The translations under genes were made by a program, and so were the position numbers. Below, one piece after another: positions 54,930 to 64,000 of a stretch of 64,000 bases of DNA. Origin of the DNA: Gnetum montanum (lineage: Eukaryota > Streptophyta > Gnetopsida > Gnetales > Gnetaceae). The stretch spans positions 69,879 through 133,878 of the forward strand of contig MNCI01020791.1 in NCBI GenBank assembly GCA_015680685.1, given 5' to 3'. The notes beneath the pieces were generated by a model. It was not told where the DNA came from. It was given only the letters and a program-made list of their open reading frames with translations, and made no database searches. Within the stretch, counting starts at the first letter, position 1; every line of letters begins with the position of its first letter.

Positions 54930-55260
54930 ATTGCTTAAATAGGATGCATCAATGCATCCCTGTTCACATAGCCCAATGTGTTGATGTATCCTTGTCAACA
55001 TAACACAAAACGTCTATAAATATGGGTTAAACCCTTGGCCATTTTTGCACTTTTGCATCACAATGCTAGTGGATGTTTTGCATTTTCTTGAGCCTAGAGC
55101 ACCTTCCAAGCACTATAACTTGCATATTTCTTGTCAAAATCAACTTATTCTTTAACCCTCAAGCTACTAAATGTGAGCTTTACATTGTGGAGGCCACAAA
55201 CCCATGGTTTATGATAGAAAACTTTTTTCAAGATTTTGTTAACTTCCAAAGGTTTAACTA
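54930..55260 (+). mobile_element. LTR-like fragment with ATGCATC words and TATA box
   Basis: GATGCATCAATGCATCCC (about 54948) and GTTGATGTATCCTTGTCAA precede ACGTCTATAAATATGGG (about 55011). The same words and spacing occur in the chromovirus LTR at 40240-40340 (ATGCATCAATG, GTCAATGCATCCC, CCTATATAAATG). This is probably the U3/R part of a related LTR. I could not fix its ends, and no pol accompanies it. Confidence 0.45.
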
Positions 55261-55568
55261 ATAAAATAATGTTAAAAATCATTAATCCATACTAAGTTAA
55301 AACTCATCAACAAACTCAAGTAGCTAAGTGAATAAAATGATTAATCTATCATGATCACAACTAATCTAAGTATAACTTATTCAAAAGAAGAAAGGTATTA
55401 ATAGCATTAAAAGTTACACATAAAAAACTAATCCTTGGTTATGTTTGTTATCACAAATGATACAAAATAGGGGAACACAATGAGAAGGATCATCCAACCT
55501 AGGGAGAAGTGGTTGAGAGGAGGAAGGGGCCAATAGCCATAATAGCCCCAAGAATAAGAAGTGGAGAT

Positions 55569-56410
55569 TGATGAGTGGCAAGGTACCCCTACACTCAACC
55601 ATACGAATAAGAGCATAACATGTGTGATTTGGTCGAACTCCACAAACTAAGTGCCTACATGCCTCATGGAACACTTAAGGTTAATTATTCGTTGTCTTCC
55701 CAGACTTACTTGTATTTGTCACAGTGTATGGTTAAGTAAGTCTAAGGTATATGATTTTTATATCTTTTTCTATTTTAGCTCCTATGCTAGTGAGGTGAAG
55801 GGTTTAAGAGACTAATTACTAACTCTAACTAACTAACTAAATTTGAATTAATCTAGCATTACCATCCATTCCCACTTACTATTCACACCCTAAACCAATG
55901 CAACCATGGTTACCAAACGCTAGTCGTTGTTGGGATCACCACGTGTAACGCACGTGCTCGAAGCGGTTGTACTAAGGCACTTAACTAGGAGAGAAGGGTT
56001 GAAAAAGATTTAATTCCTAATAAAGCATGCAAATGATAAATAGTAAATAATAATAAATAAAAGTCCTAATTAGCCTATTCCATGCACTGCAACGTGTATT
56101 CAAGAAGCTCGTCTTTATTGTCGTATACAAACTTGTGTTCAGGTACAATGTTTGCTCGAATAAAGATCCGTTCACTTTAGGACTCCTACTATGGGCACAT
56201 GGAAAATATTCTATCTCTAGAGTGATAAATCTGCTAGATTTTCACTATGGTCTAAGCCTAGGATGGAAAACAAGGGAGAGCCACCTCTTATTTATAGATA
56301 TGACAGCGCACTACGATATCGTGTACACGATATCACGAGGGATGCGATATTGCAATGGCCACAATATCGCTTACATGATATCGCGGCCCATGTGATATCG
56401 TGTCCCATCA
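55569..56410 (-). mobile_element. Element G 3' LTR (842 bp)
   Basis: Plus-strand borders are TGATGAGTGG and GTCCCATCA. GATATC/GATATT array about 56315-56405; TATA box complement TTATTTATAG about 56288. It has a different U5-proximal block (GAGAGAAGGGTTGAAAAAG) from B and E, so G is a separate sublineage. Confidence 0.92.
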
Positions 56411-58430
56411 TACCCCCATGACTAAATGAAAACTTATCCTCAAGTTCCTTACAATAATATCAGGAAGGTATGGGATTATTGACTCAATGAAACTAATGGG
56501 ATGACGTGTGAACAGATCATCATTACAAGACACAACAAAACTAGTGTTCATGACAACAAGGGTGAAAACCTTATTACATTGACATCAAGACTCATTTGGT
56601 AGTTGAGAAAGAGAAAGAGAGAGAGAAAGAAGTGTCGTTGCTACCAATGCCAAGATTGCACCTTTCGTTGTCCATCCGTAAGCGTGCCATCGATCTTGCT
56701 CTTTGCATACCTGTTTCAGCATTGCTCCATTCCAAGTGTTCCCTCCAGATCCAATCCGTTGTTGTACGATTGCCATCTGCACACACAACACAATCTTATA
56801 TTAGTAAGGGTAGATGAATTTCAATGCCATTGATACCTTGCTTCAGTAAAAAGGTCCAATGGTTGAGTTGTGGCATGGCTGATTGCAGGTCTGGATATAT
56901 AATATTGATGACTACCAAAGGTGTAGGGGTTAGGAGAAAATTGAAAAAATTGGGTCCCGTACCCCCATGACAAATCGCAAACCCCCAATAGCATTAGAAT
57001 GGAGAAAGAAAAGGAATAAGAAAGATAGATAAAAAGGGACAACTATGACATCGATGAAATGGATGTCAAGATGGAAATGAACAAAATAAAATGGATTGCA
57101 AAAATGTTAGGGGAAAGAATTTAACTAGTGCACCAAAGAGGAATGTCAGTGGATCCTTCCCAAAGCAAGCTCATGCCCTTAATGCCCTGACAAACCCATA
57201 TTCAAAGAGTCCGTAGGCTTTGGGAATGTCATTTGGAATAAGAGTTAAAGTCTTAACCACAAGAATTTACCAAAAAGAAAACAATACATCAACCAAGGTA
57301 TACACTAATGATACAACCAGCAATGAGGTGAACAATGGAGAGAAAGGTGGAGAGAAGAGAATGGAATGAAATCCCAAGAACAAGGTGGTGTACAGCCCCT
57401 TGTATGTTTCATTATTAATGTGACTTGGCAAATCTCATTCCAACTTCGGCCTCAAACCAACCACATCCAGTGACTTCGCATCAATGCATTCGGCTAATCC
57501 ATCCCCTTGAATAACAAGAATGCTTCTCCCAAGAGTCACCACCATTCCAACGAAAAAAGGAGGAGAGAATGGGAAGTGAGAAGGGCCTTAGTTAGAGGGA
57601 ATGTTTTAGTTCCATAACCAGTGCTTGTAGCCCAAGTGATTATTTCATCTAAGGGGTGTGCTTTGAATTTTACTTTTTTTTTTGTTTTTGTGTTTTGTAT
57701 TTTTATGCATGAGAACCACACCATGCAAAGACTTCTTATTTTTATTTGCTCAGCTTCCTGATAATTGGGTAATGTTGAAACGGTAAGAAAACTCAAGAAG
57801 AAAACATCCAAGCACCCAAGAGAATGGCCAATACAAATACATCAAGTTCCCTTGAAGTCACACCCTTTTCGATCTTTGAGTCCTTCCTTAGTTTGAGAAA
57901 GGCCCAATCACTGATTCGTTAAAGTTCTTATTAGAAAGAGACTGTACATTTCCAAGCCAAGAGAGACCATGGACTTTGTCGATGTATGGATGAAGTAGAC
58001 TCATTTCTTGCCATATCAAAAGAAACATACCTTAGTATCAACATCGTAACTTAAAGGTAAAAACTAAACATTAGCAATCAATATGAAAATAGTTCATACC
58101 ATCGAGAAGAACACTTATTGGGTGACAAACTTACAGGGTGGATAAAACACACACAAACACACATACAAAGAAATGGAAAAGGTATAATGATGTTGAAAAA
58201 CATAAACAAGAAGAGTTAAAGAAATTTGTAAAACAAAAATAAGAAAAGTTAAAGAAATCTGTAAAACAAAAATGTGTAAGACAAAAATGTGTAAAAAAAT
58301 ATGTGTAAAACAAAAACATGTAAAACAAAATTGTGTAAAACAAAAATGTGTAAAACAAAAATGTGTAAAACAAAAATAAAAAAGAATTGAGGGCCTCCAA
58401 TGATCAGCATAGTTGGCCATCTCCCCCATG
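56411..58430 (-). other. Element G 3' noncoding region
   Basis: On the minus strand it ends in TTCATTTAGTCATGGGGGTA (56411-56430), the terminal polypurine tract. It contains GAGAAAGAGAGAGAG near 56607, the family blocks seen in D, and a TAAAACAAAAATGTG repeat cluster at its start. No gene is present; short open frames on both strands are low-complexity. Confidence 0.82.
58195..58385 (-). repeat. 17-bp-type tandem repeats, TTTTACACATTTTTG units
   Basis: About ten imperfect copies of (GTAAAACAAAAATGT)n on the plus strand. Translating the minus strand gives repeated FCFTHFCFT, which is a by-product. B has about half as many copies at the same place, so the array has changed in length between the two elements. 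Confidence 0.8.
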
Positions 58431-58435
58431 ACTGA
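58419..58435 (-). other. Internal polypurine-tract-like motif (G)
   Basis: The minus strand reads TTCAGTCATGGGGGAGA. Its first 14 bases match TTtAGTCATGGGGG of the terminal tract (56413-56426) with a single C/T difference. Confidence 0.55.
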
Positions 58436-58439
58436 ATTG

Positions 58440-59150
58440 CAAGGGAGAGATCCGAAATAATGAACGTCTATTTGAATTTCGTAAAAGTGCCCAACTTCTC
58501 CTGATTGATGTTCTTAGATTAAGGGGTGGAAGTTGGCGATGCTCATGTTTCAATGTGTGTATGCCTTAGTTGTTAGCAAGAGTTGTTTCCTTAGTTCATT
58601 CCGTGCATAGTGGGTTGCTCTTTCTAGTAGCTGTCAACCACGAGGTATCTACTACTAGTGTGGTTGCTACATACAGGCACCTTTGAATTTTTGTTTCTTG
58701 GGTACACCGGTTACATGGAAGAGATGCTGAACATTCTTTCATGTCATCACCCTCTGAGTCACTATATGTGATGCATGGAACTTTCTTCTTCTTGATCTTT
58801 TCATAAATGTTTATTTGAGATATCTCCAAGTAAAGATTACAGATCCCTAGGTACACATCTATCGTACTTAGCCATTGCCTTCTCATTATAATTGGGAAGT
58901 TTCCTTTGTCATTGTTAACTTCTATCACCAGGATATCAGCTGGGTAAGACCAACCACACATAGTGGTGACAATGTCCTCCACCAATCCTAAGGGAATGGT
59001 GATGGACTGGTCAGCTAGCTCTAGTTGAATGTTGCTCTTCTTAAGTTGGGGCAGGTTCCAGGCTTGATACATTTCCTATGAGATTAGGTTGACTTTGGAA
59101 CTTGAGTCAGGAAGAGCCTTATGTGGTTCATTCTCGGTGACTTGTAAACA
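58440..59150 (-). pseudogene. Protease and RT-INT deletion junction (element G)
   Basis: Retropepsin-like: KALPDSSSKVNLIS near 59085-59125 (D-S-G site now D-S-S), a stop, then MYQAWNLPQLKKSNIQLELA, SITIPLGLVEDIVTTMCGW, EVNNDKGNFPIIMRRQWLST. The Cys-rich/acidic linker (CITYSDSEGDDMKE) ends at 58596 with NPLCTE. A short remnant aligned to the pre-RT linker of D (RRQLP..NL region, LGEVGHFYEIQID type) then runs straight into HYFGSLPCNSVMGE at about 58470-58430, which lies after integrase in D. In B the same fusion occurs at the same residues. Confidence 0.83.
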
Positions 59151-61747
59151 GATTAAGGGGCTTCTAGGATCAGAGAGTTTCCTAGGAAGGTGGCCTACCT
59201 TGATCCAGTCGGTTATGGTATGTGTTAACATAACCATATGTGTTGAGCTCTGATTTTGGTTTGAAGGGAGCTCCGAAGCCTTGTTTGTTGGAGGAGTGAT
59301 CACAGACTCAACCACTTGTTATTGTGAGAGCTTGTCTAGGCTTTTGATTTTGAAGAAAGGTCTTCTCTTTTTACAGTTGTTAGAACTAGCAGTGGGTTGA
59401 ATGTTGACAACTCTTGTAGTGTTACGTTGCTGCAGTTGAGTGGGGAGTTTCCCTTGCATTGTTGGAGCAAGAGGTGTTATGGGAACTACCAGTGGAAGAG
59501 GTGCGGATGGATTAGGAGGATAATAGGTATACGGGGTGCCTCCCGGAGGAGAAGGAGTCCTCCTAAAGTACTCCCAAACTTGGTAGTACTGTTGGGGAGT
59601 TGTGTGACCCATAGAGTCACTTGGAGAAACTAGCTACTGCACATAATAGCCATAAGGATCAGGTTTTCGGTAAGGGTACTGTTGTCTCAGCAGTGGCATC
59701 CCCCATGACTGTGGGTATTGCCACTATTGATGCTATCCGATGGGTTGTGGTGGAGTTCCACTTGGTTAGTACGTTAATGGTTGGTGGAACTACCTTGGAT
59801 TACCTTGAGGATAAGGTAACCTTCGGGGTGTTTGCCATTTGTTGAGTCTTGGGTTAAGTGCATACACCCTAGACTCTTGTAGATGTGAGATGATTGGACA
59901 ACATCCCTTAGGATGGTCATATTGGAAGATCTCACATCCACCGTCATTATCTGTGTCTGAATTCACAACCTCATCAGAGATAGTAATTTTTCCTTTACCC
60001 TTGTTATGTGTAGGGCTTGAATCTCTCCGCTTTTTCTTACCTTTGTCACTACTTTGTTCCAACTTAGACTCTTCTATGATTTTCAAGACAGTTTCAAGTC
60101 TAGAGTCTAAGAAATCCCACAATTGATCCACCTTAGCTGATACTTCTATTGTTAGTTTTTGAATTGGCAAGGTTTTTCTGTTCACCAACTCTTTGAGTGG
60201 TGACTCATCCTCTTCATCGCAAAATTTCATTCCCTTCTTTTGAAGGGAAGGATCACAGTTGTATTTCTCTACACTTTCTCTTTTTCATAGTTCACCTTCT
60301 TCTTTGGCTACTTGTTCCAAAAATCGATGAATTTTCATGGGATCTAAGTTCTGATAATCTTCCTTGGGCATAAGTCCCAAGGGTTCTCCTAGTTTCATAC
60401 CTTAGCCCATCTATGATGTGGTAGAGTTGATCCCACTATGCGTAACCATGGCCCAGGAAATGATGTAAAAATGCATAGTAGTAGCCCATGAAAGCATCCA
60501 AGGGTTCATGAGTACCTTGCTTCCATCCTTGGATTTGCTTATGCAAATTAGACACTCTGGAGTACGTTTGATATTTATCGTTAAAGAGTTCTAACATCGT
60601 ACTTCAGCTCCTGATGGTTTCTAGTTCTAAAGACCGGTACCAACTCTCTGTTTCCTTAATGAGTGTCCTGGGAAACAACTTTAGTTTTTTCCACTTATTT
60701 TCTATGTTTTGTAAGGCATAGGCATCGTGGAATGCCTGTAAATGATGTTGCGGATCAACGTTGTATCCCCCTTCAAAGCATGGGATATTGTTCATGTCTA
60801 AATGCTTGATCTGACTATCCTTTTGATGCCTTGTCGGTATTCTTATAGCCTCTATTATATCGAGCATACTTTGGGTGGCAAATAGGGGTTCATCATGATC
60901 ATCTCTTTCATGATTCCTATGATGTCTACATTTTTTCGTACTTTTCCTTTGTTCATGCCCTTGTCCTCTCTCTCAACTCTCTCATCGAGGTCTCTCATTT
61001 TGTCTACCTCTATCCTCACCATTATGCTCATGATGGCAGTGCCCAGATGTGGAAGGAGAGGGTGAATGATGTAAAGAAGGGAAAGAAGAAGGAGAACCAT
61101 CACCATGATGATGTTTCCTACCTTCTCTTCTATGGTTTCGGCCCCAATCGTGATGACGATCTAAGTGCCCATCCTTGTCATATGTTGTTGTTCCCATAGT
61201 GAATAACTGGTGTTCACAAGGATTAGAACTAGGGTTTTGTATTGTGGATTGTAGGTTCTGATACCCCACCTTCTCACTATCGTTAGGAGGAGGAACATCT
61301 TTCGATAGAGAACCTATTATGAGTGGTTCACCATCTCCCATTTCACTTAGGACGTGCAGGACCTCTTTGCCCTTCAATAGTGTATGTTGGCTCTCCTACC
61401 TCAAGTCCCTTATATGTTGTAAAGCTGTGGGATGGTAATCCCTCATGTCAAAATTTTCTGCAACGTATTCAGCATAGAGCTGAGTCATGCTGATCTGTGC
61501 CAAAGCACGGAGGAGCATGTTGGGGATTGCATGATCCGAAGGTAACACAATGTTGCCTTGCAATTCTCTCCAGTTCATCTTAATGGAAGATAAAAGTAAA
61601 ATTGGGAATATACTCATCGGCATGAGCATATTCCACCCTATATTATTGAGGAATTGGTGGATTTTGGTTATGTGTTTTCGATTGCCGACTGTTCTTTGTA
61701 TTATCCCTAGGTGGTGAATTGCTCTTGTGAGAAGAAGAAGAAGACAT
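59151..61747 (-). pseudogene. gag: Gag polyprotein (element G), least decayed copy
   Basis: Start at 61747 (MSSSSSHKSNSPPRDN). After a frameshift near 61600 the N-terminal module continues (NWRELQGNIVLPSDHAIPNM; YAEYVAENFDMRDYHPTALQ). Phase is then kept from 61629 to about 60600: GRKHHHGDGSPSSFPSLHHS, the R/H/D/E-rich tract, and the capsid-like domain (NNIPCFEGGYNVDPQHHLQA; LFPRTLIKETESWYRSLE). A deletion near 60280 changes phase. The second half (60230-59151) has EDESPLKELVNRKTLPIQKL, LDSRLETVLKIIEESKLEQ, CEIFQYDHPKGCC (second knuckle Cys changed to Phe) and a Pro-rich tail (YFRRTPSPPGGTPYTYYPPN). Only about eight stops in 2.6 kb. Confidence 0.88.
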
Positions 61748-61872
61748 TATGTCTTATCAGTGTGCTATTTAACCATTATATAAATTTTTGTTTAATTAAC
61801 CCTAAGGGTTAGTTTAAGCTCCCAATGATGTGAGTGATTTCCTATGTTCTACTTAGCGCACAAACAGTTAGC

Positions 61873-61889
61873 CCCTAGCAATGGCTCCA
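61873..61889 (-). other. Primer binding site, tRNA-Asp type (G)
   Basis: The minus strand reads TGGAGCCATTGCTAGGG, a decayed form of the tRNA-Asp complement, one base inside the 5' LTR. Confidence 0.82.
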
Positions 61890-61890
61890 A

Positions 61891-62731
61891 TGATGAGTGG
61901 TGAGGTACCCCTAGACTCAACCATACGAATACGAGTGTAACATATGTGATCTGGTTGAACTTCGTAGACTAAGTGCCTACACGCCTCATGAAACACTTAA
62001 GGTTAATTATTCGTTGTCTTACAACCTTATTTGTATTTGTCATGGTGTATGGTTAAGTAAGTTTGAGGTATATGATTTTCATATCTTTTTCTGTTTTATC
62101 TCCTATGCTAGTGAGGTGAAGGGTTGAAGAGACTAATTACTAACTCTAAATAATTAACTAAGTTTGAATTAACCTAGCATCAGCATCCATTCCCACTTAC
62201 CGTTCACACCCTGAACCAATGCAACCGTGGTTACCAAATGCTAGTCATTGCTAGGATCACCACGCATAACACATGTGCTCGAAGTGGTCGTACTGAGGCA
62301 CTTAACTAGGAGAGAAGGGTTGAGAAAGATTTAATTCCTAATAAAGCATGTAAATGATAAATAGTAAATAACAATAAATAAAAGTCCTAATTAGCCTATT
62401 CCATGCACTACAAGGTTTATACAAGAAGCTCGTCTTTATTGCTATACACAAACTTATGTTCAGTTACAATGTTTGCTCGAATAAAGATCCGTTCACTTTA
62501 GGACTCCTACTACGGGCACATGGAAAATATTCTATCTCTGGAGTGATCAATCTACTAGAGTTTCACTATGGTCTAAGCCTAGGATGGAAAACAAGGGAGA
62601 GCTGCCTCTTATTTATAGATATGACGGCGCACCGCGATATCACGTATGCGATATCGCGAGGCATGTGATATCACGACAGCCACGATATCGCGTACGCTAT
62701 ACCGTGGCCCATGCTATATCACATCCCATTA
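61891..62731 (-). mobile_element. Element G 5' LTR (841 bp)
   Basis: Plus-strand borders are TGATGAGTGGTGAGG and ACATCCCATTA (the final CA has become TA). The U3 array lies at about 62633-62700 (GATATCACGTATGCGATATC, GATATCGCGTACGCTATACC), with the TATA box complement TTATTTATAG about 62609. It closely matches 55569-56410. Flank GAGAT. Confidence 0.92.
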
Positions 62732-62736
62732 GAGAT

Positions 62737-64000
62737 CCATATAATTAAACCTCTTTGGGAGGAGCTCAAAGTGGAATTTTTCCATCAAATTCCCATAGTG
62801 GAGACTAGCCAGTTGTAGCAAGATGATATGTCAAGGCCTAGGCCTAATCTAAAGGTCACATTGATTGAGGCCTGTCTTGAACAAAGTTTAGTTCTTTAGA
62901 AACTTACCTTTAGTTCCTACTTGGACTTGGCACTAGAGGAAGTTCACACACAACTACAGGGATCTCCCATGTGGCCCATTCTCTTCTCTAGTGGAGAGTG
63001 ATACATGGGGAAGACCTATCTTTTATGGAACAATTGACAATGAGTTGTCATCATAAAAATCAAAGACCGAACCATCTCCTACTTTGATGTGAAAAAGAAA
63101 TGAGTCCAATGGTGTTATGGGATGGATCATAAGGAGTATAGTTCACTCACCAAGGTAGAGAGAGCCTACTTTAAAATCATAGACTATTATCTAAATCCAA
63201 TGGTGATGCCCAACAAGGTCATTGCCTTCTCCCCCATGCATGCACTACTCTAAGTGGAAAATTTCCTATCAACCTCCCTTAGCTCATCTTCCTTGAAACT
63301 GAGAAGTGCTTTAAAGAAAATGAATGAGGAAGTAAGTGACTCCCATTACCATGTGTAATTAAAAAACTCTATAAAAGGGGAGGTATAGCATGATACACCA
63401 ATGATACTCTCTACCATGCTCCTATCGCATCATGGTAGGCGATGATGAAGGACAAGGCAACTTCTAATTTGCTATAAGAGGATTAGGCACCACCACCACC
63501 TACTAGTGAAACAATACCAAAGGCTTATGAAACTATTAAATGCATGAGGAAACTTTATGAGTAGCTGCTACAATAACAATAAGGAGAGGTAAGTGGTGGG
63601 AAGCCATCAATCTACTAGCCAACATTAATAGACTAGAATCATAAGCTAGCTAGAGAAGACCATCTTACTATTTTCAATCCAATGAATACAAGCACTTGCA
63701 AGAATGAATTTGAGTGCCTAATAAGTTACAATGTCCATCCTTGAATAACAATAGTTCCTAGAAATTTCTATGAATTTTGCAACTTTCTTGGTGTGATTGG
63801 AGGAAGGTGAGGGAGCTACTGTCCTATTGATGCAACAACATGGGCAAGAAACAATGGAAAAAGTGATAGTCAATCAAGTGTCAAAAGTGCTAAATGCTCC
63901 TATGGTAGCCTTGCCAAACATAGATGCACTTAGAGATGTACAAGCTTCTGTAGGAGTGGGAAGTAAGAGATTAAGCATAACCCAACATGAGGAGGTGTTG
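62737..64000 (+). pseudogene. Decayed coding-like stretch, unidentified
   Basis: The plus-strand frame starting near 62741 (HIIKPLWEELKVEFFHQIPI, then PNLKVTLIEACLEQSL) can be followed with about ten stops to about 63450 through LDLALEEVHTQLQGSPMWPI, DRTISYFDVKKK, MDHKEYSSLTKVERAYFKII and PMVMPNKVIAF. Long-range frame retention suggests former coding, perhaps the first ORF or Gag N-terminus of another retroelement, but I recognise no family motif. G inserted at its left end, so it may extend back into 55300-55568. The last 500 bases are Gln/Lys-rich in translation. Confidence 0.35.

Larger units (their letters stand above)
55569..62731 (-). mobile_element. Element G: complete gag-pro-only family-1 element, 7.16 kb
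   Basis: G is on the minus strand and bounded by the perfect target duplication GAGAT (55564-55568 and 62732-62736). Order: 5' LTR 61891-62731, PBS 61873-61889, gag, protease, internal PPT-like motif, 3' noncoding region, PPT 56411-56430, 3' LTR 55569-56410. RT, RNaseH and integrase are absent with the same junction as in B. The LTRs are 841 and 842 bp and very similar, and gag/protease have few stops. G is thus probably the youngest element in the window and, with B, a TR-GAG-like non-autonomous subfamily. Confidence 0.93.

Noticed and set aside
56592-57042. Overlapping Ser/Leu- and Lys/Arg-rich open frames on both strands
   Set aside because: Low-complexity GAGA/CTCT tract within G's 3' noncoding region; not shared in frame by B or D.
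58115-58429. Phe/Cys/Thr-rich repetitive open frames resembling a membrane peptide
   Set aside because: Translation of the TTTTACACATTTTTG repeats in the noncoding 3' region; A and D do not keep the frame.

Overview
The window is plant nuclear DNA made almost entirely of LTR retrotransposons of the Ty3/gypsy superfamily, nested in one another and decayed to different degrees. I see no intact host gene, tRNA, rRNA, CRISPR or bacterial feature. The dense nesting, tRNA-Asp type primer sites, Athila/Tat-like polymerases and a Del/Tekay-like chromovirus point to a large-genome seed plant, possibly a gymnosperm; the species cannot be told from this sequence. Every coding region carries in-frame stops or frameshifts, so all are annotated as pseudogenes. 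Names A to I below are labels used only here.

Left half (1-34134). The outermost unit is element C (plus strand), with a truncated 5' LTR at 17733-18385, a gag-protease region, and a 3' LTR starting at 23180 and ending at 34134. Element A (plus, family 1) sits in C's 5' LTR: 5' LTR remnant 909-1237, gag-pro-RT-RNaseH-integrase 1374-7455, 3' LTR 16918-17732. A is itself hit twice by minus-strand family-1 copies: an LTR (E, 1-908) in its 5' LTR, and element B (8663-16116) in its 3' noncoding region. Element D (plus, family 1, 23442-33367) is complete from LTR to LTR, sits in C's 3' LTR and is bounded by a perfect 5-bp target duplication, ATTAT.

Middle (34135-55568). After a noncoding stretch come a decayed chromovirus pol with chromodomain remnant and 3' LTR start (36480-40445), an Athila-like pol (H, 40446-43020) with its 3' region, a 1.44-kb LTR (44773-46213), a Tat/Ogre-like gag (I), a very old internally deleted family-1 copy (F, 49131-54800), and an LTR-like fragment.

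Right (55569-64000). Element G (minus, 7.16 kb) is a complete family-1 copy with a perfect GAGAT target duplication. The last 1.3 kb is decayed, unidentified coding-like DNA.

How the parts work together: A and D carry the full enzyme set, while B and G carry LTRs, primer site, gag and protease but lack RT, RNaseH and integrase with what looks like the same deletion junction. They look like a gag-only (TR-GAG-like) non-autonomous subfamily that depended on A/D-type partners. Two further signals stand out. A near copy of the terminal polypurine tract lies just after pol in all five family-1 elements. The U3 promoters carry dense palindromic modules (GATATCGCG-type, or an unrelated 45-bp array in A) upstream of a conserved TATAAATA box. 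Five single-N positions mark assembly joins, two of which created false rearrangements.
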